Origin: Salinibacterium sp. dk2585
Lineage (GTDB): Bacteria > Actinomycetota > Actinomycetes > Actinomycetales > Microbacteriaceae
Assembly: GCF_008001035.1 (NCBI RefSeq)
Contig: NZ_CP042856.1
Location: 930,001-994,000 of the forward strand
DNA length: 64,000 nt
Reading direction: 5' to 3'
Shown piece by piece: positions 36,900 through 45,600 of this stretch. Both the position numbers and the translations under genes were made by a program. The notes under the pieces were generated by a model, which saw nothing but the letters and a program-made list of their open reading frames with translations, was not told the origin of the DNA and did not search any database. The number at the start of each line of letters is the position of its first letter. Position 1 is the stretch's first letter.

Positions 36900-37012
36900 G
36901 CGAAGGGGAGTATCCCTGGGGCCATCGCCCCTATATCGCGCTCGTCAATACGGTCACCACTTACGCTGGCCCGGGCGCGGTGGCACGGTATGAGTGCGGG
37001 AGAGACTTTCGG
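36900..37012 (+). promoter_or_regulatory. yybP-ykoY (Mn2+) riboswitch
   Basis: The 190-nt gap before the TerC gene holds the family's conserved blocks in order: AAGGGGAGTATCCC (36903-36916), CGTCAATACGGTCACC region (36943-36958), and GTGCGGGAGAGACTTTCGGG (36994-37013). CGAAG (36901-36905) can pair with CTTTCG (37006-37011) as P1. Members of this family sense Mn2+ and commonly precede terC or mntP genes. The expression platform lies in 37012-37045. Confidence 0.85.
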
Positions 37013-37045
37013 GCTTTGTCGTACCCTTCCCACGAATGGAACTCC

Positions 37046-38098
37046 ATGGAAACCGCCCTGCCTGTCTGGTTCGAAGTCGGCTCGCTCGTCGTGCTCTCGG
37101 CGATCATCGTCTTCGACCTGATCATCGCCTACAAGCGCCCCCACGTGCCCTCCGTCAAGGAGTCCTCGCTGTGGGTTGGCTTCTACGTGACGCTCGCCCT
37201 CATCTTCGCGGCGCTCATGTTCATGCTGGGCGACGCTGAACATGGCGGACAGTTCATCGCCGGTTGGCTGACCGAATACAGCCTGAGTATCGACAACCTG
37301 TTCGTCTTCCTCATCATCATGTCGCGGTTCAAGGTGCCGAGGAAGTACCAGCAGGAGGTGCTCATGGTGGGCATCATCATCGCGCTCGTGCTCCGCGCGA
37401 TCTTCATCCTCATCGGTGCCGCGCTCATTGAGAACTTCAGCTGGATCTTCTACATCTTCGGGCTCTTCCTGCTCTACACGGCCTGGCAGCAGGCCTTCAC
37501 AGGGCACGAGGAGGAAGAGGAGTCGGAGAACAAGATCATCGGATTCCTCCGCAAGCGCATCAGCATCACCGAGCAGTTCGATGGTGGCAAGCTGCGCACG
37601 GTCGTCGACGGCAAGAAGGTCTTCACCCCGATCATCATCGTCTTCCTCGCGCTCGGCACGACCGACCTCGTCTTCGCGATCGACTCGATTCCTGCGATCT
37701 TCGGCATCACGCAGAGCCCGTTCATCGTGTTCGCCGCGAACGTCTTCGCCCTCATGGGCCTCCGCCAGCTGTACTTCCTCCTCGGCGACCTGATCGACCG
37801 CCTCGTGTACCTGAAGTACGGAATCGCGTTCATCCTCGCCTTCATCGGCGTGAAGCTTGTATTCCATGCCCTGCACGAGAACGAGGTCCCGTTCATCAAC
37901 GGTGGCCAGCACATCGAGTGGATCCCGGTGATTAACACGTGGATGTCGCTCGGCGTCATTGTCGGCGCGATGGCCATTGCGACCATCGCGAGCCTCATCA
38001 AGCTGCGCCGCAGCCCGCTTGCGATGCCGATCGGTGCCCCGAAGTTCCACGACGACGACGAGGACGACGAGGACGACAACGCGGAGCGTCGCGCATAG
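37046..38098 (+). CDS. TerC family membrane protein (metal export)
   Basis: A 350-residue TerC/Alx-type protein with about nine helices. It has the family blocks EYSLSIDNLFVFLIIMSRF near residue 80 and GTTDLVFAIDSIPAIFGI near residue 205, each with the conserved Asp in a helix, probably metal sites. The C-terminus is a long acidic tail (HDDDEDDEDD). TerC/Alx proteins export Mn2+ or metallate secreted proteins. ATG 37046 (METALPVW) is right after the riboswitch; the open frame extends upstream to 36980 but that part lies inside the riboswitch. Confidence 0.92.
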   Translation: METALPVWFEVGSLVVLSAIIVFDLIIAYKRPHVPSVKESSLWVGFYVTLALIFAALMFMLGDAEHGGQFIAGWLTEYSLSIDNLFVFLIIMSRFKVPRKYQQEVLMVGIIIALVLRAIFILIGAALIENFSWIFYIFGLFLLYTAWQQAFTGHEEEEESENKIIGFLRKRISITEQFDGGKLRTVVDGKKVFTPIIIVFLALGTTDLVFAIDSIPAIFGITQSPFIVFAANVFALMGLRQLYFLLGDLIDRLVYLKYGIAFILAFIGVKLVFHALHENEVPFINGGQHIEWIPVINTWMSLGVIVGAMAIATIASLIKLRRSPLAMPIGAPKFHDDDEDDEDDNAERRA

Positions 38099-38119
38099 GC
38101 GTGGGTGCGCGAACGTTGC

Positions 38120-38125
38120 TACCGT
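38120..38125 (+). promoter_or_regulatory. Candidate -10 box of the kinase/surface-protein cluster
   Basis: TACCGT, 34 nt before the TTG start of the PP2C gene. A GGAG ribosome binding site (38151-38154) lies in the short leader. No clear -35. Confidence 0.35.
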
Positions 38126-38158
38126 ATGGTGACCGGTCGCGGGAGGTGGGGGAGCAGG

Positions 38159-39001
38159 TTGAATGACGACGTGACACTCCCCGAGGGCGAGCTCGCCCTT
38201 GACTTCAGTTACGCGAGCGACGTCGGCAACGTTCGTCGTCTCAATGAGGACAGCATCCTCGCCGCGCCGCCCGTCTTCCTTGTGGCCGACGGCATGGGAG
38301 GACACTCCTTCGGCGACCGTGCCAGCCAGTCCGTCGTCGCTACGTTCCGTTCGACACTCGGCACGGTCGATGCACCGAGCCCCGAGAGCGTCGTCGCCAC
38401 GATCGACTCGGCCAATGAAGCACTCATGGCCATGCGGGAGCCGGGGGAGGACAGCGTCTCTGGCACGACCCTCACGGGCCTCGTCCTCGTCTCGACCGTG
38501 TCGGGCTACCGCTGGATGGTGTTCAACGTCGGCGACAGCCGCGTCTACCGCTGGGATGGCCGCGCGCTCGAGCAGGTGACCGTGGACCACTCCGCCGTGC
38601 AGGAACTGCTCGATGCGGGGCAGATCACGACGCTCGAAGCCCTCAGCCACCCACACCGCAACGTCGTCACGCGCGCGATCGGCGTGCACGACGAGGTTGA
38701 TGTCGACGTGTGGCTCCTCCCCGTCACGGGCAAGCAGGCATTCCTCGTCTGCTCCGACGGTCTCAGTCGCGAGCTCGCCGATGACCAGATCGCACAAATC
38801 CTCGCGGGCCACGATCCGGAAGGCTCCGGCAGCACGGTCGCGGAGCGTCTCGTGGAGGCGGCACTTGCGGCAGGCGGACGCGACAATGTGTCGGTCATCG
38901 TCGTGGAGTCACAGATGCTTGCGACGGTCTCGGCAGACCACGACGACACGAACGAGAGCGGGCTCGCCCAGCATCTCGAGGATACGCGGCCCAGGAAGTA
39001 G
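38159..39001 (+). CDS. PP2C-family serine/threonine phosphatase
   Basis: A 280-residue soluble PP2C/PPM phosphatase. Motifs in order: SYASDVGNVRRLNEDS near residue 18, LVADGMGGHSFGD (metal-binding Asp and Gly-Gly) near 40, FNVGDSRVYRWDG near 122, ITRAIG-type block VVTRAIGVHDEV near 170, LVCSDGLSRELADD near 199, and GGRDNVSVIVVE near 240. It should reverse phosphorylation by the kinase two genes downstream. TTG 38159 is chosen for its GGAG 4 nt upstream; GTG 38171 is an alternative. First gene of the nine-gene cluster. Confidence 0.9.
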   Translation: MNDDVTLPEGELALDFSYASDVGNVRRLNEDSILAAPPVFLVADGMGGHSFGDRASQSVVATFRSTLGTVDAPSPESVVATIDSANEALMAMREPGEDSVSGTTLTGLVLVSTVSGYRWMVFNVGDSRVYRWDGRALEQVTVDHSAVQELLDAGQITTLEALSHPHRNVVTRAIGVHDEVDVDVWLLPVTGKQAFLVCSDGLSRELADDQIAQILAGHDPEGSGSTVAERLVEAALAAGGRDNVSVIVVESQMLATVSADHDDTNESGLAQHLEDTRPRK

Positions 39002-39010
39002 GAGCGACGA

Positions 39011-40120
39011 GTGAGAGAGCACTGGTACCGACCGGGAGGCGAAGGGTGGATGACCTTCGCTGCGTCTGGCACGCTCCTCGCTGTCGAGCCGAGTCAGCAT
39101 CTCCAGGTGGCCGAACTCTGGCACGCACTCGAGGGCGGTTTCCAACGCGTGCTCGACACCCTGACGGAGAAAGGCTTCTCGGCCACGCCGTCCTTCGCGC
39201 TCCTCGCATGGTCGGATGCCGGCGAGCTGCGCGCGATCGTGCGTGGGCCGGCGAAGCTGCGGGTGGAGTCGCGGGAGGGCGAACGGTCGCTCGACGGCAC
39301 GGGCGTCTCGACCTGGAGTGAGATGCTCTTCGGCCGCGACACGCGATTCGAACTCGAGCTGCCCGGCACCCCCGAGGGGAACGCGCTTCCCCTCGTCGCG
39401 GGCGCAGTGACGGCTGTTCGGGTCAGTTCGGATGCCCAGGCCGCCGAACGGCCCCTGGAGACCGCCGCACCGGCACCGGCGGCGGCTCCGACGGCCGCTA
39501 CGCCGCCACCCGCGCCGGTCCCTGAGACCACGGTCGCCGACGTCTGGGACGAAGAGAACGACAACATGCTCGGTGAGTCCTCTGAGACGCAGGAGCTCGA
39601 TGAACTGCTCGGGGCGACGATTCACCGCAGCGACGCCGCGGAGCATCCGCCGGTCCCGGGCGCGGCGCAGGCAGCTGGCGATCACGACGGCATGACGATC
39701 GTGGCGGGAGACCTGCGGCGACTCCGCGCGGAGCGCCGTGCCGCGGCATCCGCGACTCCACCCGAGGCGCCGCCGCAGCAGGCGACGCTGCGGCTCGAAC
39801 TCTCCAACGGCACCGTAGAGACGCTCGACCAGACCGTCATCGTCGGGCGCTCGCCGAGCGCCAACAAAGTGTCGGGCGGCGCGCTGCCGCGACTCGTCAC
39901 GATTCCCGGCGACAAGGACATCTCGCGCAATCACGTGCAGTTCGCGGTCGAGGGCGACACGGTCGTCGTGACTGACCTGCATTCGCGCAACGGCACCCAG
40001 GTGGTCCTGCCGGGCCGCGCTCCCCAGCAGCTTCGGCAGGGCGAACCGACGACCATCATCGTCGGCACGCTCGTCGACCTCGGGGGCGGCGTCACCCTGA
40101 CCCTGCGTGAGGGAGCCTGA
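39011..40120 (+). CDS. FHA-domain protein with unknown N-terminal domain
   Basis: A 369-residue protein. The N-terminal ~145 residues form an unrecognised domain (AASGTLLAVEPSQHLQVAEL, then GFQRVLDTLTEKGFSATPSF and GRDTRFELELPG). A Pro/Ala-rich linker runs to about residue 175 and an acidic/Thr-containing stretch to 255 (ELDELLGATIHRSD could carry phospho-sites). The FHA domain spans about 262-365 with VGRSPSANKVSGG, DISRNHVQF and DLHSRNGTQV, all needed for phosphothreonine binding. It shares its last base with the kinase gene (TGATG), so it is probably a kinase substrate or adaptor. Confidence 0.88.
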   Translation: MREHWYRPGGEGWMTFAASGTLLAVEPSQHLQVAELWHALEGGFQRVLDTLTEKGFSATPSFALLAWSDAGELRAIVRGPAKLRVESREGERSLDGTGVSTWSEMLFGRDTRFELELPGTPEGNALPLVAGAVTAVRVSSDAQAAERPLETAAPAPAAAPTAATPPPAPVPETTVADVWDEENDNMLGESSETQELDELLGATIHRSDAAEHPPVPGAAQAAGDHDGMTIVAGDLRRLRAERRAAASATPPEAPPQQATLRLELSNGTVETLDQTVIVGRSPSANKVSGGALPRLVTIPGDKDISRNHVQFAVEGDTVVVTDLHSRNGTQVVLPGRAPQQLRQGEPTTIIVGTLVDLGGGVTLTLREGA

Positions 40121-41781
40121 TGCGGCGCGCCCCATCCACGCCCCCCGAACTGCCTGGATACACCTTCGTCAAGCTGCTCGGCTCGGGCGGATTCAGTGAC
40201 GTCTTCCTCTACGAACAACACCTGCCGAAGCGCCGCGTCGCCGTCAAGGTGCTGCTCACGGAGGAATTGACCGCCGCGAACCGGGCCGCGTTCGTCGCCG
40301 AGGCGAACCTCATGGCGCAGCTCTCGGCGCATCCGTATATCGTGTCGATCTTCCACGCGGATGTCGCGTCTGATGACCGTCCCTACTTCGTCATGGAGTA
40401 CTGCTCGGGCCCGAGCCTCGCGGAACGCTACAAGCGCGAACCCCTCTCGGTCGTCGACGTGCTGCGTACGGGCATCCGCGTATCGGGCGCCGTCGCGACC
40501 GCCCACGGCGCCGGCATCCTCCACCGCGACATCAAGCCCGCGAACATCCTGACCAACGACTTCGGATGGCCCGCTCTCACCGACTTCGGCATCTCCTCGG
40601 CACTCGACGACGGACTGCCGCTGAGCACCGCGACCCTCGACTCGCTCACGGGCGACACCTCGGGCACGACCGGCAGCGCCTCCGTCGGCATGTCGGTGCC
40701 GTGGTCGCCCGCCGAGATGTTCGAAGACGACCCGGAGCCGGATGTCAGAGCCGACGTCTTCTCCCTCGCCGCGACGCTTTACACGCTCCTCGCGGGGCAC
40801 ACCCCCTTCGAGATCCGCGGGCGCTCCAACGGGGCCCTCGACCTCATCGGCCGGATCGAACGCGGTGCCGTGACACCCCTCGCCCGCGATGACGTGCCGC
40901 GCTCCCTCGTCGCCGTACTCATGAAGGGCATGGCCACGCGCAGGGAGGACCGATTCGCCAGCACGATCGAGTTCGCACGCGCCCTGCAGCGCGTCGAACT
41001 CGAGCTGGGCTACACGCCGACCACGATCGACGTGCCAAACCTCCACCTGGAGGAGGCGGTGCGCGAGGGCGGCGACGACGATGCGGATGCGACCCGGGCA
41101 CGCGGCGTGGCGACGATCGAGGCGCAGCCGGTCGTTCCCATTGAGCCGCCGCTTGTCGACGACGATGCCACCGTCGCGAGGGGAGCGACGACCGTCCACG
41201 CCCAGGCGCCGACTGCCCAGGTGCCCGCCGCCCCGGCGCCGGTCGCCGAAGACGCCCCACTCGAGACGGTCGTGCGGCGTCCCCAGCAGGCGCCACCCCC
41301 TGCCGACCCGCCTGCGGCTCATGCGCCGGCGACGGCATCAGAGGCGCCACCGCAGCCGAAGGCGTCGAGGGCCAACCGCATCGCGCTCTGGGCCGGGGCT
41401 GCTGCCCTCGTGCTCGTCGCGGCCGCGGTCACGGCGGGGATCGTGCTCGGGGGCCCGCCCGCTCCCGTCGAGCCGAAGACGTCGCCGAGTCCGGGTGGAG
41501 GGTCCGCGATCGTCGTCGATCGCGTGCCGACCCCCGAGCTCGTGTCGGCCCAGGCGAGCGATGGCGCGGTCGTCTTCACCGTCGAGAACCCGGACGAGCA
41601 AGACGGCGACAGGATGATCTGGCGGCGCACCGACCGCGGCGACGATGAGCCCGTGCGGCAGGTGCAGGAGGGCACGTTCACGGTTGACCGCGCCTCGGAT
41701 GCACCCGTCTGCGTCGAGGTCAGCATCGTGCGCGCTGGCAAGGGCTCGGCCAACCCGCTTGCGGGGTGTTACCCCTCGTGA
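40120..41781 (+). CDS. Membrane serine/threonine protein kinase
   Basis: A 553-residue Hanks-type kinase. Glycine loop LGSGGFSDV at residues 20-28, ATP Lys43 in VAVKV, catalytic HRDIKPANIL with Asp137, DFG at 155-157, and WSPAEMF in place of the usual APE block. The kinase domain ends near 295; a Pro/Ala-rich, Thr-rich juxtamembrane region follows to about 415. One membrane helix (about 421-446) leads to a ~105-residue extracytoplasmic domain with no PASTA repeat. All catalytic residues are present, so it should be active. Probable regulator of the surface-protein module encoded downstream. Confidence 0.92.
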   Translation: MRRAPSTPPELPGYTFVKLLGSGGFSDVFLYEQHLPKRRVAVKVLLTEELTAANRAAFVAEANLMAQLSAHPYIVSIFHADVASDDRPYFVMEYCSGPSLAERYKREPLSVVDVLRTGIRVSGAVATAHGAGILHRDIKPANILTNDFGWPALTDFGISSALDDGLPLSTATLDSLTGDTSGTTGSASVGMSVPWSPAEMFEDDPEPDVRADVFSLAATLYTLLAGHTPFEIRGRSNGALDLIGRIERGAVTPLARDDVPRSLVAVLMKGMATRREDRFASTIEFARALQRVELELGYTPTTIDVPNLHLEEAVREGGDDDADATRARGVATIEAQPVVPIEPPLVDDDATVARGATTVHAQAPTAQVPAAPAPVAEDAPLETVVRRPQQAPPPADPPAAHAPATASEAPPQPKASRANRIALWAGAAALVLVAAAVTAGIVLGGPPAPVEPKTSPSPGGGSAIVVDRVPTPELVSAQASDGAVVFTVENPDEQDGDRMIWRRTDRGDDEPVRQVQEGTFTVDRASDAPVCVEVSIVRAGKGSANPLAGCYPS

Positions 41782-42530
41782 GCGTCTCGCCCCTCCGCGT
41801 CGAGTTCTGTGGCGAGTGGTACGACATCGCCCCTGGCTCCGACTTCCACGTCGGGCGCGAGTCCGACCTTGTCATCGACGACAACCCCTATCTGCACCGT
41901 CGTTTCCTGCGCATCCACGAGGACTTCGGCCTGTGGTGGCTCTCGAATGTGGGCACTCTGCTCTCTGCGACGGTGACGGATGCCTCGGGGCAGGTGCAGG
42001 CCTGGCTCGCACCCGGTGCGCGGCTTCCGATCGTGTTCCCGCAGCTCTCCGTGCTCTTCAGCGCCGGCTCGACCACCTACGAGTTCTCGGTCCACGGGCC
42101 CTCGGACTACTTCGACACCTCTTCGGCCATTGCTGGTTCGGGCGGTTCCACGACGATTGCGCCTGTTCCCCTGACGAGTTCGCAGCGCCTCCTGATCGTG
42201 GCCCTCGCCGAACAGGTGCTACGGCAGTCGTCGCCCGGGCGGGGCGAGATCCCATCGTCGGCGGAAGCCGCGGCGCGCCTCCACTGGTCGATCACGACCT
42301 TCAACCGCAAGCTCGACAACGTGTGCGAGAAGCTCGACAAGGTCGGTGTCGCGGGGCTCCGTGGCGGGCGAGGCAAGCTGGCGACGAACCGCAGGCAGCG
42401 CCTCGTGGAGTACGCGGTCGCGACACGGCTCGTGAGCGCCGACGACCTCTACCTCCTCGATCGCAACGACCAGGAGCACACGGCGAGCCAGGAGCACACG
42501 GCGAGCCAGGAGCAGACGGCGAGCCAGTAG
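41778..42530 (+). CDS. FHA-domain protein with C-terminal helix-turn-helix-like region
   Basis: A 250-residue protein. Residues about 8-100 look like an FHA domain (FHVGRESDLVIDDNPYLHRR, FLRI, then WWLSNVG), though the canonical SxxH is replaced by NPYLHRR, so phosphopeptide binding may be altered. Residues about 125-225 are helical with an HTH pattern: LTSSQRLLIVALAEQVLRQS, then IPSSAEAAARLHWSITTFNR and KLDNVCEKLDKVGVAGLRGG. This recalls FHA-linked transcription regulators such as EmbR in layout only. The C-terminus has three 6-residue repeats. GTG 41778 overlaps the kinase stop. Confidence 0.78.
   Translation: MSVSPLRVEFCGEWYDIAPGSDFHVGRESDLVIDDNPYLHRRFLRIHEDFGLWWLSNVGTLLSATVTDASGQVQAWLAPGARLPIVFPQLSVLFSAGSTTYEFSVHGPSDYFDTSSAIAGSGGSTTIAPVPLTSSQRLLIVALAEQVLRQSSPGRGEIPSSAEAAARLHWSITTFNRKLDNVCEKLDKVGVAGLRGGRGKLATNRRQRLVEYAVATRLVSADDLYLLDRNDQEHTASQEHTASQEQTASQ
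42471..42524 (+). repeat. Three 18-bp tandem repeats at the end of the FHA-HTH gene
   Basis: CAGGAGCACACGGCGAGC at 42471-42488 and 42489-42506 is followed by a copy with one change (CAGACG for CACACG) at 42507-42524. In frame they encode QEHTAS, QEHTAS, QEQTAS before the stop. Likely length-variable by slippage. Confidence 0.9.
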
Positions 42531-42556
42531 GGGAGAGGTACCCATATCTCTGCCCC
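42530..42556 (+). promoter_or_regulatory. Hairpin between the FHA-HTH gene and the surface-protein gene
   Basis: GGGGAGAG (42530-42537) pairs with CTCT-CCCC (42548-42556, one bulged G). It follows the stop of the FHA-HTH gene directly and has no U-tract. With a TACATT -10-like box at 42578-42583 it may partly separate expression of the giant surface protein from the kinase genes. Confidence 0.35.
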
Positions 42557-42645
42557 ACTTGGGGGGTGCATCTGCTGTACATTGTTCTCGGACTCAGGTC
42601 AGGAATCAGCGCATCGGCTGGCGTGATCACAGTGGGGATGGTTAC

Positions 42646-45600
42646 TTGGTTCGGCCACGATTTGCGACGCGCACCCGAAAGACGGTCGCGTCAACGCTCG
42701 TCTTTGCGATCATCGCGGGCGTTCCGCTTGCCGTCGCGGCCTTGCATCCGGGATTCCCTGTCTCTGACGTGGAACTCGCGTCGCGCGACGTGTGGGTCAC
42801 GAACGGCGAGCAACTCATGGGTGGCCGTCTCAACCGGCAGATCGACGAGCTCAACGGTTCTGTTGTCGCGTCGACCTCGGATTTCGACGTCATGCAGCAC
42901 GGCGACACCCTCTTCATGCACGACCCCGTCGCCGGTCGTGTCGAGTCGGTTGACCCCGCCTCGACCCAGGTGACCTCGGCGATCGAGGTGCCGAAGGGCG
43001 CCGAGGTGGCATTCGGCGGCGAGGTCCTGGCGATCCTCGCGCCCTCCGGTGAGCTCTGGGCGATCCCCGCGATCGGCGACCTGCAGTTCAACCAGGTCTC
43101 GCAGCCGCCCATCGCAGAACTGGGCACGGACTCCCACGTCACGGTCAGCCGCGAGGGGATCGTGCTCGCGGTGTCCTCCTCGCAGAAGACGCTGTATCGA
43201 CTCGAGTCGATCGCCGAACTGCCCGTCGAGAGCGAGTTCCCCCAGATGGGCGAGTTCCAGCTCACGGCCGTGGGCGACCGAGCCATCGCGTTCGACCAAA
43301 CCACGAATGAACTGGTGACGGATGACGGCAAGGTCTTCGACCTCGGCGAGGAGGACGGGCTTCGCCTGCAGCAGGTGAGTGCGGCATCCGATCACGCGCT
43401 CGTCGCGACGGGGAGATCCCTCCTGCGGGTCAACCTCGGATCGGGCGAGGTCGAGGAGATCGCGGCGGGGGTCGAGACCACCGTGACTTCGCCACAGCAG
43501 GTGGCCGCGCCCGTCTCGCTCGACGGATGCGCGCACGGCGCGTGGGCGGGACCCGGGCGCTACCTGCTTGCGTGCGATGGCGAGGAGCCCGCCCCCGCGC
43601 AGATCGATGAGCCGACGAGCGGCAGCCGGCTCGAGTTCAGGGTCAACAGGAGCGTCATCGCGCTCAATGACCTCGACAACGGCAACGTGTGGCTCGTCGA
43701 CGAGAACATGCGACTCGTCAACAATTGGGACGACGTCACGCCTCCCGAGGAGGAGGAGACCGAGGAGATCGGCGACGAGAAGTCCGCCATCCAGTCCTTC
43801 GAAGACACGCTCGCCGAGCGCACCGAGAACAACCGGCCGCCGACGGCGAACGACGACGACTTCGGCATCCGTCCAGGGCGCACGACCATCCTTCCCCTGC
43901 TCGACAACGACACCGACCCTGACGGCGACGTGCTCGTCATCTCGCAGTACGACCAGATCTCGGAATCGACGGGGCGCATCGACCCGATCGATGGCTCGCG
44001 GGCGTTGCAGTTCACGCCCGCCCCGGGTTTCGTGGGAAGTGTCGCGATCAACTACACGGTGGACGACGGCCGCGGCGGCACGGATACGGCGCGCGTGACG
44101 CTGCGGGTCGTTCCCGATGAGTCGAACGAGGTGCCGATCGAGGTGCGGCTGGGGGGCGTGAGCGTCGAGGCCAACCAGGAGGTCAAGTACAACGTCCTGA
44201 CCAACTGGCGTGACCCGGACGGTGACGACCTCTTCCTCATCGGAGCCTCGCCCAAGTCGGGTGACCTCGTGCGCTTTACGCCCGACGGCATCGTGACCTT
44301 CACGCACCGGACCTCGGAGCTGGGCGAGAAGGAGGTGGTGTTCCAGGTGACCGACGGCCGGGATGCCGCGGTCACGGGCACCCTTGTCGTCACAGTCGAG
44401 CCACCCGGCACCCTCAATCCCGTCGGCACACCCGACTTCGCGGAGACCTTCGTCGACGAGACCGTCGAGCTCAAACCGACTGACAACGACCTCTCTCCGT
44501 CAGGGGCTCCCCTGAGCCTCGTCGCGATCGAAGAGCCCGGCGGATCGACGACGGCGAGATTCTCCGCCGACACCGGCACCCTCTCCTTCTCTGCGTCGAG
44601 TCCGGGCATCCACTACGTGAAGTACACGGTGGCCGCGGGGGCAACGACGAGCGTCGGCATCGTGCGCATCAATGTGCTCGAGCGTCCGGCGGACGATGAT
44701 CTGCCGCCCGTCGCTGTCAAGGACGTCGCCTACCTGCGCGGCGAGGAACCAACCACCGTCTCGGTGCTCTCCAACGATGTCTCGCCATCGGGCCGCGTGC
44801 TCGCGGTGCAGAGCGTCAGCGTGCCGGCCGAGTACCGTGCCAAGGGGCTCGTCGTGGAGCTCCTCGCATCAACGAGCATCCGTGTGACCTCGCCCGCGGC
44901 ACTCACGACGCAGGCATCCTTCACCTACACGGTCTCCGACGGCGTCTCGACGGCGTCCGCCGGTGTCTCGGTGGTTCCCGTGCCCGCGCTCACGAAGCAC
45001 CAGCCGCCCGTGGCCGATAACGATACGGCCCGCGTGCGGGTGGGCGACATCGTGACGGTCGAGGTGCTGGAGAACGACACGCATCCGGACGACTCGCCCA
45101 TGTTCCTTGCGCCGGAGCTCATCTCGGAGCCGTCGGCGGGCATCGCCTTCGTGAGTCAGAACACGGTGCGGTTCCAGGCGCCGCGCGAGCCGGGGGAGTA
45201 CCGCGCCGACTACCGCGTGCTCGACCCCTTCGGCGAGACGGCAGCGGCCACCGTCATCTTCACGGTCGTTGCCGAGGATGAGGAGAACAACCAGGACCCG
45301 GAACCGCGCCCGCTCGTGGCGCGCGTGCTGGCGGGCAACGCGATTCGTGTCGACCTCCCCCTCAACCACATCGATCCGGACGGCGATTCCACGCAGCTCC
45401 TGAACTTTCCGCGCAACCCGCAGTTGGGCACCGTCACGGAGACGGGCGCCGACTACTTCTACTACGAGTCGTCACCCGCGGCCTCCGGCACGGATGTCTT
45501 CAGCTACGAGGTCTACGACGCCTTCGGTGCCACCGGCGTCGGCGAGATAAAGATCGCCGTCATCCCTCCACCGGACGAGCTGCAAGACCCGACAGCGGTG

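Noticed and set aside
42559-42645. Upstream extension of the giant surface protein (29 more residues)
   Set aside because: The extra residues are non-hydrophobic, lie over a promoter-like region and have no ribosome binding site; TTG 42646 directly precedes the basic stretch and membrane helix.
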